A DNA stretch of 25,775 nucleotides. Origin: an uncultured Sutterella sp. (GTDB taxonomy: Bacteria > Pseudomonadota > Gammaproteobacteria > Burkholderiales > Burkholderiaceae_F). Below are positions 16,674-25,650 of the stretch, piece by piece. The notes under the pieces are model-generated. The model did no database searches, was not told the origin of the DNA, and saw nothing but the letters and a program-made list of their open reading frames with translations. The stretch lies in NCBI GenBank assembly GCA_900542195.1, contig UQNA01000041.1, positions 1-25,775 on the forward strand, in the 5' to 3' direction. The position numbers were made by a program, and so were the translations under genes. The stretch's first letter is position 1; every line of letters starts with the position of its first letter.

Positions 16674-17693
16674 CTAGCCGAAATTATCGTCGTCCGCGTC
16701 CCAATATCTTTCTATGTCCGACCAACCGGCTTTAGCATAGGCATAGTTGAGAATATTGGAGCCTTCGTGCTCGATGGCTGCTGAATCGCTCAATGTCCTT
16801 CTCCATGCTTTTGCGCCCGCCAATCCTGTAAGCAACCCGTGCATATGACGGCAAACGGCCCTAACCGCTCTTTGATCGGACTCTACCGTCTTCAAGTACT
16901 CAGTCATGACTTCAATTACTTTGTCTCGGGTAATCGGCTCATGACTGTCGCCGTAGAGTCTGTCGTCCACATCGCTTAAAAGCCAAGGAGTGTTGTAGGC
17001 GGCACGGCCTACCATCACGCCGTCCACAAACTTGAGCTGTTCTTCAGCCTGACCTAAATCTTGAATTGCTCCGTTGATCACAAAGATCAGTTCAGGGAAA
17101 TCTTTTTTAAGCTGGTATGCAAACTCTCTTTTGAGAGGAGGAATTTCTCGGTTTTCTTTTGGAGAAAGACCTTTGAGCCAAGCGTTTCTCGTATGAACAA
17201 TGAAAACATTTGCTCCTGCTTCGGATACCGTACCAACAAAGTCTCGCACGAAGTCGTAGTTTTCAATTTTATCGATGCCGATCCGATGCTTAACCGTGAC
17301 AGGGATATCAACGGCATCTCTCATCGCTTTCACACAATCGGCAACCAAGGCTGGTTCAGACATTAGGCAGGCACCGAAAGAGCCTTTTTGAACGCGCTCA
17401 CTCGGACAACCACAATTAATGTTAACTTCGTCATAGCCCCAGTCCTGAGCTAATTTTGCACAGACTGCCATGTCTTTCGGATCGGATCCTCCAAGCTGAA
17501 GGGCAACCGGATGTTCTTCTTTATTAAAGTCCAAATGTCTGGGCTTGTCGCCGTATATCAATGCGCCGGTTGTCACCATTTCCGTATACAAGCGGGCGTC
17601 TCTCGACAACTGACGATGAAAAAATCTGCAATGTCTGTCTGTCCAGTCCAGCATCGGAGCTACACAGAATTTCCAAGAATCTTTATTGTTCAT
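16674..17693 (-). CDS. dusA: tRNA-dihydrouridine synthase (DusA-type)
   Basis: FMN enzyme reducing uridine to dihydrouridine in the tRNA D-loop. The N-terminus has the Dus signature VAPMLDWTDRHCRFF. ALQLGGSDP and NINCGCPSERVQ follow, the Cys of GCP (residue 96) being the catalytic acid, then VKHRIGID and a C-terminal FMN phosphate site (NGAI ... VDGVMVGRAAY). The WTDRHCR and NREIPPL sequences favour DusA (positions 20/20a) over DusB or DusC. The start is the ATG at 17693; a TTG at 17726 would extend it into a terminator hairpin. Length is 339 residues, normal for DusA. It is the last gene of the - strand block, but a terminator-like hairpin lies 7 bases upstream of its start codon, and no good Shine-Dalgarno is visible. 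Confidence 0.92.
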   Translation of the reverse strand: MNNKDSWKFCVAPMLDWTDRHCRFFHRQLSRDARLYTEMVTTGALIYGDKPRHLDFNKEEHPVALQLGGSDPKDMAVCAKLAQDWGYDEVNINCGCPSERVQKGSFGACLMSEPALVADCVKAMRDAVDIPVTVKHRIGIDKIENYDFVRDFVGTVSEAGANVFIVHTRNAWLKGLSPKENREIPPLKREFAYQLKKDFPELIFVINGAIQDLGQAEEQLKFVDGVMVGRAAYNTPWLLSDVDDRLYGDSHEPITRDKVIEVMTEYLKTVESDQRAVRAVCRHMHGLLTGLAGAKAWRRTLSDSAAIEHEGSNILNYAYAKAGWSDIERYWDADDDNFG

Positions 17694-17699
17694 AAAACT

Positions 17700-17723
17700 A
17701 AAAAAGCTGCCCGAAGGCAACTT
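17700..17723 (-). terminator. Terminator-like hairpin immediately before dusA
   Basis: On the - strand AAGTTGCC and GGCAGCTT pair (8 bp with one G-U) around a UUCG tetraloop. A run of T follows, reaching to 6 bases before the dusA ATG. It sits 6 bases after the stop codon of the ychJ-like gene. It would end transcripts from upstream, unless it acts as an attenuator in the dusA leader. Confidence 0.8.
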
Positions 17724-17729
17724 CAAAAA

Positions 17730-18122
17730 TTAGGATAGGATCCCGTCAACATAAAACCATCGTCCGTTTTCTTTCAAGAATCGACTCTTTTCTTCCTGCT
17801 TAAATCCGCGTCCTGCAATCAAGCCGCGGGCAATGAAATGAACGAAGCCTTCATCGGGTGAAATGAAACCGGTGCTTTTAATCTTCAAGGAAAGCCATTT
17901 AACCGGATCAGCCAAATTAAGCTCAGACGGTCGCGTTGTAGGATGCCAAGTGTCGAGAAGATACATCGGGTTCTTCACGACAAATGCAGAATATCTAGAA
18001 CGCATCAGCTGTTCCGGCGTTTCAGGAACAGCTTTTCCGTCATGAAAGCGTCCGCAGCAGTCGGAATATAGTTTTCCGCTGCCGCAAGGACACATATTGC
18101 TAGGTTTAGATTCCCGGGCCAA
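17730..18122 (-). CDS. ychJ: YchJ-family (UPF0225) SEC-C motif protein
   Basis: Small protein of about 120-130 residues with an N-terminal SEC-C zinc-binding motif (MCPCGSGKLYSDCCGRF), followed by the YchJ core (MRSRYSAFVVKNPMYLLDTWHP, then FVHFIARGL and ENGRWFYVDG). The molecular role of YchJ proteins is not established. Two starts are possible. TTG at 18122 overlaps the typA end by 17 bases and has GGAG about 10 bases upstream inside typA. ATG at 18095 begins directly at the Cys motif and has no Shine-Dalgarno. I list the longer form because of the ribosome-binding site, with low certainty on the start. A terminator hairpin follows the stop. Confidence 0.82.
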   Translation of the reverse strand: MARESKPSNMCPCGSGKLYSDCCGRFHDGKAVPETPEQLMRSRYSAFVVKNPMYLLDTWHPTTRPSELNLADPVKWLSLKIKSTGFISPDEGFVHFIARGLIAGRGFKQEEKSRFLKENGRWFYVDGILS

Positions 18123-19956
18123 CTCTTTCGTCTCCGCGGGCAGCTCTTCTGCGCTCGAATTCTTTCAGCCAGCGCTTACGAATTCTGATGCTCTTCGGAG
18201 TGATTTCCGCAAGCTCGTCATCGTTAATAAATTCAACGGCGCTTTCAAGGGTAAGCTGAATCGGAGGAACCAAACGAATAGCTTCGTCTGTACCGGAAGC
18301 ACGAATGTTGGTCAGCTGCTTGCCTTTAATCGGTGTAACGACAATATCATTGTCTCTTGAGTGGATGCCGATAACCATACCTTCGTAAATCGGTTCTCCC
18401 GGACCAATGAACAAGCGGCCTCTTTCTTGAATCTTCCACAACGCATAAGCAACCGAAGTACCGTCATCCTGGCTGATGATGGCGCCGTTTCTTCTGTCGC
18501 CTAAGTCACCGGATTTAACAGGTGCGTATTCGTCAAATACATGGCTCATAACGCCGGTACCGCGAGTCATTGTCAAGAAATCGTTCTGGAAGCCGATCAA
18601 ACCGCGTGCCGGAATCTTGTATTCGAGTCTGACGCGGCCTTTACCGTCCGGCTGCATATCCTGAAGGTCACCCTTTCTGCGGCCTAATTCTTCCATAACA
18701 GGGCCTTGGTGATTTTCTTCAACGTCGACCGTCAGGCTTTCGTACGGTTCCATCTTCACGCCGTCAACTTCTTTATAAAGTACGCGTGGTCTGGAAACTG
18801 CCAATTCATAGCCTTCGCGTCTCATATTTTCAATGAGAATGGTCAAGTGCAATTCGCCGCGGCCAGCAACTTCAAAAACGCCTTCGTTATCAGTCGGTTT
18901 CATGCGCATAGCCACGTTGCTCTTAAGTTCTCTTTCGAGTCTTTCACGAATCTGACGGCTGGTGACGAATTTGCCTTCTTTACCTGCGAGCGGAGAAGTA
19001 TTGACGTGGAAGTTCATTGTCAAAGTCGGTTCGTCAACATGAAGCAGCGGAAGGGCTTCCGGTGCAGCAGGATCGCAAAGCGTTGTACCGATACCGATGT
19101 CTTCAATACCGTTGATAAGAACGATGTCTCCTGCCTGAGCTTCGTCAACAACCTTTCTTTCCAAACCTTGGAACTTCAAGACCTGATTGACCTTGGCTCT
19201 CTTAGGAGTGGAATCCGGACCGTTCATAATGACAACTTCCTGGAGAGGTTTGATTTTGCCTCTCTTGATGCGTCCGATGCCGATCTTGCCGACGTAGCTG
19301 GAGTAATCCAAAGAGGAAATCTGCAGCTGTAAGGGACCGTCAGGATCATCGTCTCTAACCGGAACGTGATCGAGGATGGTATCGAAAATCGCCTTCATGT
19401 TGCCGATTTTCTTAAGTTCTTCCACATCTTCGGTAAATCCGGCATAACCGCCTAAAGCAGAAGCGTAAATGACCGGGAAGTCCAACTGTTCGTCTGTTGC
19501 GCCGAGCTTGTCAAACAAATCGAAAGTCTGGTTGATAACCCATTCAGGACGGGCACCGGGACGGTCGATCTTGTTAATTACAACGATCGGACGCAGCCCC
19601 TGAGCAAGAGCTTTTTTAGTCACGAAACGTGTTTGAGGCATCGGGCCTTCAACAGCGTCAACCAAGAGAAGTACGCCGTCAACCATAGACAAAACACGTT
19701 CTACTTCACCGCCGAAGTCAGCGTGTCCCGGGGTATCAACAATGTTGATGTGAGTACCGTTGTAATCAACCGCACAATTCTTTGCGAGAATGGTAATGCC
19801 GCGTTCGCGCTCGATGTCATTACTGTCCATGACTCGTTCTGCAACTGCTTGGTTCTCACGGAATGTTCCGGACTGTTGGAGAAGCTTGTCGACTAAGGTT
19901 GTTTTACCATGGTCCACGTGAGCAATAATTGCCACATTTCTAATTGAGCGATTCAT
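18106..19956 (-). CDS. typA: Ribosome-associated GTPase TypA/BipA
   Basis: Translational GTPase related to EF-G and LepA that acts in 50S assembly and stress or low-temperature growth. The 616 residues are full length. The G domain shows AHVDHGKTTL (G1), RERGITI (G2 region), DTPGHADF (G3) and NKIDRP (G4). A beta-barrel domain II, EF-G-like domains III and V (GRGELHLTILIENMRREG; IPARGLIGFQNDFLTMTRGTG) and the BipA-specific C-terminal domain (VTPIKGKQLTNIRASGTDEA) follow. The C-terminal family motif sits around KSIRIRKRWL. It is 9 bases after truB and overlaps the likely start of ychJ, so it is probably co-transcribed with both. No strong Shine-Dalgarno is evident before its ATG. Confidence 0.97.
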   Translation of the reverse strand: MNRSIRNVAIIAHVDHGKTTLVDKLLQQSGTFRENQAVAERVMDSNDIERERGITILAKNCAVDYNGTHINIVDTPGHADFGGEVERVLSMVDGVLLLVDAVEGPMPQTRFVTKKALAQGLRPIVVINKIDRPGARPEWVINQTFDLFDKLGATDEQLDFPVIYASALGGYAGFTEDVEELKKIGNMKAIFDTILDHVPVRDDDPDGPLQLQISSLDYSSYVGKIGIGRIKRGKIKPLQEVVIMNGPDSTPKRAKVNQVLKFQGLERKVVDEAQAGDIVLINGIEDIGIGTTLCDPAAPEALPLLHVDEPTLTMNFHVNTSPLAGKEGKFVTSRQIRERLERELKSNVAMRMKPTDNEGVFEVAGRGELHLTILIENMRREGYELAVSRPRVLYKEVDGVKMEPYESLTVDVEENHQGPVMEELGRRKGDLQDMQPDGKGRVRLEYKIPARGLIGFQNDFLTMTRGTGVMSHVFDEYAPVKSGDLGDRRNGAIISQDDGTSVAYALWKIQERGRLFIGPGEPIYEGMVIGIHSRDNDIVVTPIKGKQLTNIRASGTDEAIRLVPPIQLTLESAVEFINDDELAEITPKSIRIRKRWLKEFERRRAARGDERVGPGI

Positions 19957-19965
19957 ATATTTACT

Positions 19966-20886
19966 TTAATTACTACTGTTCGAAATTAATCTTTCCGGGG
20001 AAAGAACGCCGTCAGTGCTCAGCCGAGCGCATCCAAGCAACTCGCGCTTACCGTCTGACAGTCTGTAAACTTTTACTTTTTTTTCTGAATTTTCAGATCT
20101 CGTTATCCTAATACTTTGACCATGCAAAAAACGAACAGCTAACTCTTCTTTTAATTCAATAGGTTCTAATTGACTAAGAAGTCTGTCCGGAGGATCGAGC
20201 ATATCGAGTCTTTGAGCAATATCGGCCTCTTCAAAATCCTGCAGGCTGACAGCTTCAGAGATGTCGATGTCCGCAATTTTTGTTCTTCTCAGAGCCGTTA
20301 AATGTGCCCCGCATCCGAGAATCTTGCCGATATCTTCGCCAAGCACGCGCACATATGTGCCTTTGGAGCATTTAACTCTAACCACCGCTTCAGGTTTGTT
20401 AAAACTTAAAAGTTCAAGCTCGTAAACCGTGACGCGTCTGGGTTCTCTTTCGATTTCTTGTCCCTGACGTGCTAATTCGTATAAACGGACTCCATCTTTT
20501 TTTAAAGCGGAATACATCGGCGGGATTTGATCAATCTCACCGGTAAGAGATTCCAGAGCCTTATGAAGCTGTTCTTCGGTGAAATCAACCGGTCTGGTTT
20601 CAATAATCTCTCCTTCCACATCTGCTGTCGTAGTTGTTTCTCCGAACTTTATAGAGGCAACATATTCTTTATCAGCGTGAAGTAAATCAGCACTGAACTT
20701 TGTAGCCTCTCCGAAGCACAACGGCAACAGCCCCGATGCAAAAGGGTCTAAGGTACCCGTATGACCTGCCTTTTGAGCGTTTAAGGCTCTTCGGGCTTTT
20801 TGCAGTGCGGTGTTGCTGGAAAGACCGACTGGTTTATCCAGCATTAAAACACCGTCAATCTTGTCTCCTTTTTTTCTGCGGGACAA
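19966..20886 (-). CDS. truB: tRNA pseudouridine(55) synthase
   Basis: Makes the universal pseudouridine 55 in the T-loop of tRNAs. 306 residues. The N-terminal region GVLMLDKPVGLSSN and the catalytic motif GHTGTLDPFASGLLP (nucleophile Asp47) are intact. KEYVASIKFGETTTTADVEG, YSALKKDGVRLYELARQG and CSKGTYVRVLGEDIG follow in the expected order, with a short C-terminal RNA-binding extension. The start codon is TTG at 20886: AAGGAG, formed by the last codons of rbfA, is placed 6 bases before it, and the next in-frame ATG would remove part of the conserved core. It is 3 bases from rbfA and so translationally coupled. Confidence 0.96.
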   Translation of the reverse strand: MSRRKKGDKIDGVLMLDKPVGLSSNTALQKARRALNAQKAGHTGTLDPFASGLLPLCFGEATKFSADLLHADKEYVASIKFGETTTTADVEGEIIETRPVDFTEEQLHKALESLTGEIDQIPPMYSALKKDGVRLYELARQGQEIEREPRRVTVYELELLSFNKPEAVVRVKCSKGTYVRVLGEDIGKILGCGAHLTALRRTKIADIDISEAVSLQDFEEADIAQRLDMLDPPDRLLSQLEPIELKEELAVRFLHGQSIRITRSENSEKKVKVYRLSDGKRELLGCARLSTDGVLSPERLISNSSN

Positions 20887-20889
20887 AAT

Positions 20890-21264
20890 TTACTCCTTAA
20901 TCTTTTCAGCGTCCTCTGCGCGGGCCTGCTTAATGAGCTGGTCCATTTCAAAGCCGTCTTCAACGCTCTTGTCGTAGACGAAGTGAAGCTGAGGAACGGT
21001 GTGGATCTTCAACAGTTTGAAGATTCTCTGGTAAAGAATCGGAGAGGCACTGTTGAGAGCTTCTTCGGAGGCTTCCGGAGTAGAGCCGATGGAAGTGAAA
21101 TACACTGTGGCATGGGCATAATCCGGCGTGATTTTAACGCCTGTAATCGTGACTAGACCGATTCTCTTATCGCTTAATTCTTTCGGAATCATTGTCGCCA
21201 AATCTCTTTGGATCTGTTCTTCGATACGGTTTGCACGACCCGGTTTGCTTGGTTTAATCATCAT
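20890..21264 (-). CDS. rbfA: 30S ribosome-binding factor A
   Basis: Assembly factor that binds immature 30S subunits near the 5' end of 16S rRNA; important for late maturation and cold growth. 124 residues, normal length. The KH-like fold sequence is recognisable: NRIEEQIQRDLATMIPKEL, then GLVTITGVKITPDYAHATVY and the C-terminal VPQLHFVYDKSVEDGFEMDQL. Two ATGs in tandem (21264 and 21261) follow GGAG; the second has the better spacing. It sits between infB and truB as in most proteobacteria, but is separated from infB by a strong hairpin. Confidence 0.96.
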   Translation of the reverse strand: MMIKPSKPGRANRIEEQIQRDLATMIPKELSDKRIGLVTITGVKITPDYAHATVYFTSIGSTPEASEEALNSASPILYQRIFKLLKIHTVPQLHFVYDKSVEDGFEMDQLIKQARAEDAEKIKE

Positions 21265-21280
21265 TGTTCTCCATTCATTT

Positions 21281-21312
21281 AAAAAGCAAAAGAGCCCGCC
21301 GGCCCTTCTGCT
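21281..21312 (-). terminator. Terminator-like hairpin between infB and rbfA
   Basis: On the - strand AGCAGAAGGGCC pairs with GGCTCTTTTGCT (12 bp with two G-U pairs) around loop GGCG. Five T follow in TTTTTAAATG. It begins 18 bases after the infB stop codon. It has the form of a Rho-independent terminator and would reduce expression of rbfA and truB relative to infB. Confidence 0.75.
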
Positions 21313-21330
21313 TTCGAATTCTAAGAAGGA

Positions 21331-24120
21331 TTATTCAATCGTTCTTGCGACTTCTTCGACTTCGAAGATTTCAAGTCTGTCATTGACTTGGATGTCGTCA
21401 TAATTCTTCAAAGAAATACCGCATTCGGCACCGGCCTTAACTTCTTTGACGTCATCTTTGAAACGTCTCAGAGAGTTAATCTCTCCTGTCCAAATGATCA
21501 CATTGTCTCTTAAAAGACGGACATGTGAATTGCGTTTAACCACTCCTTCGAGCACCATACAGCCGGCAACGGTTCCCACTTTGGGAACGCGGATGACCTG
21601 ACGGATTTCGACAAGACCGACGTGGTTTTCACGGCGTTCCGGAGCCAACATGCCGCTCATGGCAGCCTTAACGTCATCTACAGCGTCGTAAATGATGTTG
21701 TAGTAACGGATGTCAATGCCGTTGTTTTCCGCAAGCTTGCGAGCCTGTGAATCAGCACGAACGTTAAAGCCGATAACTACTGCATTGCTGGCGATAGCCA
21801 AGTTGATATCGGATTCACTGATACCGCCGACGGCTGCGTGAACCACGGAGACCTTAACTTCCTTGTTGGAGAGCTTAGTGAGAGCGTGGACCAAGGCTTC
21901 CTGAGAACCTTGAACGTCACTCTTGATAACCAAGGACAAGGACTTCTGACCTTCGTCGCCGTCCTTGAACAGGTTGTCAAGCTTAGCTGCCTGCTGGCGG
22001 GCAAGCTTAACGTCGCGGTATTTACCTTGACGGTAGTTAGCCAATTCTCTGGCTTTTCTTTCGTCATTGATAACAATGATTTCGTCACCGGCTGCCGGAA
22101 CATCGGACAAGCCCTGAATTTCCACCGGAATGGAAGGGCCTGCGGAAGTCACGGTCTTGCCGTTTTCGTCCAAGAGGGCTCTTACACGGCCGTAGGTAGC
22201 GCCGGCCAAGACAATGTCTCCCTTCTTCAAAGTACCGGACTGAATAAGAACGGATGCAACGGCACCCTTACCTTTATCCAATCTGGATTCGATAACCACG
22301 CCTTTAGCAGGAGCATCAACCGGAGCTTGAAGCTCAAGGATTTCAGCCTGCAGAAGGACGTTTTCGAGAAGGTCGTCAACGCCCTGCCCTGTCTTGGCAG
22401 AAACCGGGATAAACGGAACGTCGCCGCCGTATTCTTCCGGCATAACTTCGTTGGCTACCAATTCCTGCTTAACTCTTTCAGGGTTGGCATCCGGCTTATC
22501 AATCTTGTTGATAGCTACCACCAATGGCACGTTACCGGCTTTGGCGTGAGAAATAGCTTCTTTGGTCTGCGGCATAACACCGTCGTCTGCAGCCACCACC
22601 AAAATCACGATATCGGTTGCCTGAGCACCGCGGGCACGCATAGCAGTAAAGGCTTCGTGACCCGGAGTATCCAAGAAAGTAATGATGCCTCTTGGAGTTT
22701 CAACGTGGTAAGCACCGATATGCTGTGTAATACCGCCTGCTTCGCCTGCAGCCACCTTGGTTCTTCTGATGTAGTCAAGAAGAGAAGTCTTACCATGGTC
22801 AACGTGACCCATGATAGTAACAACCGGAGGTCGCGGTACTTTCGGCACTTCAGCCAATGCGCTTGCTTCTTCTTCCAAGAATGCTTCCGGATCGTCAGCT
22901 TTAGCGGCTGTGGCACGGTGGCCCATTTCTTCAACGACAATCATGGCAGTATCTTGGTCGAGCATCTGGTTGATTGTAACCATCTGACCAAGCTTCATCA
23001 TTTGCTTGATGACTTCGGTTGCCTTGACGCTCATCTTATGAGCCAATTCAGCAACGGTAATGGTTTCAGGAACCACAACGTCACGGATAATCGGTTCTTG
23101 AACGGCAGGCTGCTGTCTTTGCGGCATATTGTTCTTCTGCTGCTTGCCGCGTTTATTTCTGCGGTCAGACTTCCAGCCGCCGCCTTCGTCGTTGTTTTCT
23201 CCGCCCTTGATCTTCATGGTTCTCTTATGCTGGTTTTCGTCTCCCCAGTTTTCAGAGCGGCGGTTGTCTTTCTGAGCCTTGTTTTCTTTCTTGACGCTGT
23301 TCTTATGCTGTTTCTTCTGGCCTTCTTTCGCATCTTTGCTTTCTTCGGCCTTAGCGGTTAAAACACGCTTCGGAGCAGACATCATTTCGCGAATAGCTCT
23401 GGCTTCAGCTTCAGCTTTCTTACGGGCTTTTTCACGTTCTTCAGCCAAGCGCTTGCTTTCTTCTTTGGCCTTAGCGGCAGCTTCGGCAGCAGCTTTCTCA
23501 GCAGCAGCGCGCTTACGGGCTTCTTCAGCGCGTTTAGCGGCCTCACGTGCGGATTTTTCGGCCTGTTCTTTCTTCAAGCTTTCTTCCTTAGCCAACTTCT
23601 GCGCTTCAGCTTCTCTAGCCTTTCTTTCTTCCTCGGCTTTTCTAGCTTCCTCAGCCGCACGGGCTGCGGCTTCTCTGGCTTTCTGTTCAGCTTCAGCCTT
23701 AGCTTTAGCTTCAGCAGCTGCTTTTTCAGCAGCAGCCTTGGCCAATGCTTCCTGTTCTTTCTGTCTCAGGATTTCAGCTGCAGCTTTTTCTGCTTCTTCA
23801 CGAGCCTTAGCCTCGATGTCAGAACGCTTAACCAGAACTTTCTTTCTTCTGACTTCGACTTGGATGGAGTGAGTACGTCCGCCCGATGCAGGCTGAGTAA
23901 TCACTTTCTTTTCCTTCTTAGTCAAAGTGATCTTTGTCTTGCCCGTGCTGGCGCTGCCGCGGGCGGCTTTCAAGGAATCAAGCAGGATTTGTCTGTCGAT
24001 GTCATTGATTTCATCGTTGGCATTTCTCTGCGGACGACCTGCATTTTTGAGCTGAGCCAAAATTTCTTCAACCGGTAATTTCAGATCTGCCGCTAAACTA
24101 GATACAGTGTTTTGTGTCAT
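21331..24120 (-). CDS. infB: Translation initiation factor IF-2
   Basis: GTPase that delivers initiator tRNA to the 30S subunit and promotes subunit joining. 929 residues. The N-terminal IF2-N domain (VSSLAADLKLPVEEILAQLKNAG) is followed by a very long Lys/Ala/Glu-rich helical linker (about residues 95-300), then a second small domain (TVAELAHKMSVKATEVIKQMM). The G domain starts near residue 432, with GHVDHGKTSLLD, GGITQHIG, DTPGHEAFTAMR and NKIDKPDANP. The EF-Tu-like domain II, the domain III and the fMet-tRNA-binding C-terminal domain (GLVEIRQVIRVPKVGTVAGC) are complete. AGGAG lies about 13 bases before the ATG. It lies 30 bases after nusA, so the two are likely on one transcript. Confidence 0.98.
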   Translation of the reverse strand: MTQNTVSSLAADLKLPVEEILAQLKNAGRPQRNANDEINDIDRQILLDSLKAARGSASTGKTKITLTKKEKKVITQPASGGRTHSIQVEVRRKKVLVKRSDIEAKAREEAEKAAAEILRQKEQEALAKAAAEKAAAEAKAKAEAEQKAREAAARAAEEARKAEEERKAREAEAQKLAKEESLKKEQAEKSAREAAKRAEEARKRAAAEKAAAEAAAKAKEESKRLAEEREKARKKAEAEARAIREMMSAPKRVLTAKAEESKDAKEGQKKQHKNSVKKENKAQKDNRRSENWGDENQHKRTMKIKGGENNDEGGGWKSDRRNKRGKQQKNNMPQRQQPAVQEPIIRDVVVPETITVAELAHKMSVKATEVIKQMMKLGQMVTINQMLDQDTAMIVVEEMGHRATAAKADDPEAFLEEEASALAEVPKVPRPPVVTIMGHVDHGKTSLLDYIRRTKVAAGEAGGITQHIGAYHVETPRGIITFLDTPGHEAFTAMRARGAQATDIVILVVAADDGVMPQTKEAISHAKAGNVPLVVAINKIDKPDANPERVKQELVANEVMPEEYGGDVPFIPVSAKTGQGVDDLLENVLLQAEILELQAPVDAPAKGVVIESRLDKGKGAVASVLIQSGTLKKGDIVLAGATYGRVRALLDENGKTVTSAGPSIPVEIQGLSDVPAAGDEIIVINDERKARELANYRQGKYRDVKLARQQAAKLDNLFKDGDEGQKSLSLVIKSDVQGSQEALVHALTKLSNKEVKVSVVHAAVGGISESDINLAIASNAVVIGFNVRADSQARKLAENNGIDIRYYNIIYDAVDDVKAAMSGMLAPERRENHVGLVEIRQVIRVPKVGTVAGCMVLEGVVKRNSHVRLLRDNVIIWTGEINSLRRFKDDVKEVKAGAECGISLKNYDDIQVNDRLEIFEVEEVARTIE

Positions 24121-24150
24121 ATAGTTCTTTTTCTCCTATTACCGTATTGA

Positions 24151-25650
24151 TTAGTTGTCCCAATGAGCACGGGCTGCAACGATTAATTTTTGTGCATCCT
24201 GCTCTTCCATATTTGTCATTTCCACGAGTTCTGCAGTGGACAAATCAGCCAAATCGTCCAATGTCTTTACGCCCTTCTTGCTCAGCTGGGCCACGAGATC
24301 ATGATCCATACCCGGGAGTTCTAAAAGCTTAGGATCGGCTGTTTTTAACAATTCTTCTCTTTCAAGAGCTTGAGTAATCAAACCTGTACGAGCTCTGGAA
24401 CGAAGTTCGCGGATAGTATCTTCGTCGAAATCTTCCATTGCGAAGAGTTCGTCTTCCGGACCGTAGGCAAGGTTTTCAAGAGTGTCGATGCCGTTTTCGA
24501 TCAAGGCTTCTGCTACTTCTTCGTCTACTTCAAGGTACTGCATAAGCTTGCTGCGGATTTCACCGATTTCTTTTTCTTTCTCTTCAGCAGCTTCTTCAGC
24601 GGTCATCACGTTGATATCCCAACCAGTGAGCTTAGAAGCAAGCTTCACGTTCTGGCCGGAAGCACCAACGGCTCCTTTCTTGTTTTCCTGGTCAACCACA
24701 ACGTCCATTTTGCCTGCGTCCGCATGTACAACAACGGAGGTTACAGTGGCAGGAGCCAAAGCACTGACGACATACTCAACAGGCTGGTCGGACCAGCGAA
24801 CAATATCAATACGTTCGTTATTTAATTCTTTCGTAACGTTTTGAACACGGCTGCCTTTGACGCCGACGCAAGTACCGATCGGATCGATTCTCTTGTCCTT
24901 GACCTGAACGGCGATCTTGGCTCTCTGGCCCGGTTCTCTGGCTACATTCTTAATTTCAAGCAGGCCTTCGTTGATTTCAGGAACTTCCAACTTCAAGAGT
25001 TCAATCAAGAATTCGTTGCAAGCACGGCTCAAAATGACCTGCTGCTGTCTGGAAGCCGGATCAATCTTAGAAACATAAGCGCGGATACGGTCATTGGTTC
25101 TCAGCAATTCATGAGGAATGCACTCGCTCTTCGGCAGTCTTGCTTCAATCTTGCCGATTTCAACAATCCAGTCCCCGCCGACATTCTTACGGATTTGACC
25201 GTGAACAATCTTCTGATCTTTGTAGAGGTTCTTGAATTCTTCAAGATTCTTGGTTCTTTCGGCTTCTCTCAATTTCTGAAGAATGACCTGACGGGCGTCA
25301 GTCGCGAATCTACGGCCCGTGACGCTGTAATCTTTGAGTTCCTGACGGACATAATCGCCGACATTCATTTCGCCCTGGTCAGAGTAATCTTCTTTGGCTT
25401 CCCACTGAAGAATCTGACGGTCCGGCTCCTGAAGGCCCTGATCGTCAGGAACGACGAGCCATTGACGCCAAACCTGGTAGTCACCGGTTTTAGGGTCTAC
25501 TTTTACTGCGATATCAGCGTCCTCACCCGGGAATTCGGATTTCTTAACAGCACTGGCGATAGCACTTTCGAGTGCCATCAGTACTAACTCCTTATCGACA
25601 CTCTTTTCATTTGCAAGGAGTTCTACGTAGTCAAGCAGATTCTTATTCAT
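24151..25650 (-). CDS. nusA: Transcription termination/antitermination factor NusA
   Basis: RNA-polymerase-binding factor controlling pausing, termination and rRNA antitermination. 499 residues. Domains in order: an N-terminal polymerase-binding domain (MNKNLLDYVELLANEKSVDK...); an S1 domain (about 140-200, VHGQIRKNVGGDWIVEIGK); two KH domains (about 205-350, with DPIGTCVGVKGSRV and the second around VGASGQNVKLASKLTGWDI); and two acidic C-terminal repeats (DEEVAEALIENGIDTLENLA and GMDHDLVAQLSKKGVKTLDD), as in gamma- and beta-proteobacteria. The ATG is directly next to the rimP stop, with AGAGG about 10 bases upstream inside rimP, indicating coupling. Confidence 0.98.
   Translation of the reverse strand: MNKNLLDYVELLANEKSVDKELVLMALESAIASAVKKSEFPGEDADIAVKVDPKTGDYQVWRQWLVVPDDQGLQEPDRQILQWEAKEDYSDQGEMNVGDYVRQELKDYSVTGRRFATDARQVILQKLREAERTKNLEEFKNLYKDQKIVHGQIRKNVGGDWIVEIGKIEARLPKSECIPHELLRTNDRIRAYVSKIDPASRQQQVILSRACNEFLIELLKLEVPEINEGLLEIKNVAREPGQRAKIAVQVKDKRIDPIGTCVGVKGSRVQNVTKELNNERIDIVRWSDQPVEYVVSALAPATVTSVVVHADAGKMDVVVDQENKKGAVGASGQNVKLASKLTGWDINVMTAEEAAEEKEKEIGEIRSKLMQYLEVDEEVAEALIENGIDTLENLAYGPEDELFAMEDFDEDTIRELRSRARTGLITQALEREELLKTADPKLLELPGMDHDLVAQLSKKGVKTLDDLADLSTAELVEMTNMEEQDAQKLIVAARAHWDN

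Noticed and set aside
23400..23830. Repeated Lys/Ala/Glu codons in infB as a tandem repeat array
   Set aside because: This is the normal charged helical linker of proteobacterial IF-2; the units are irregular and do not form a DNA repeat of fixed length.
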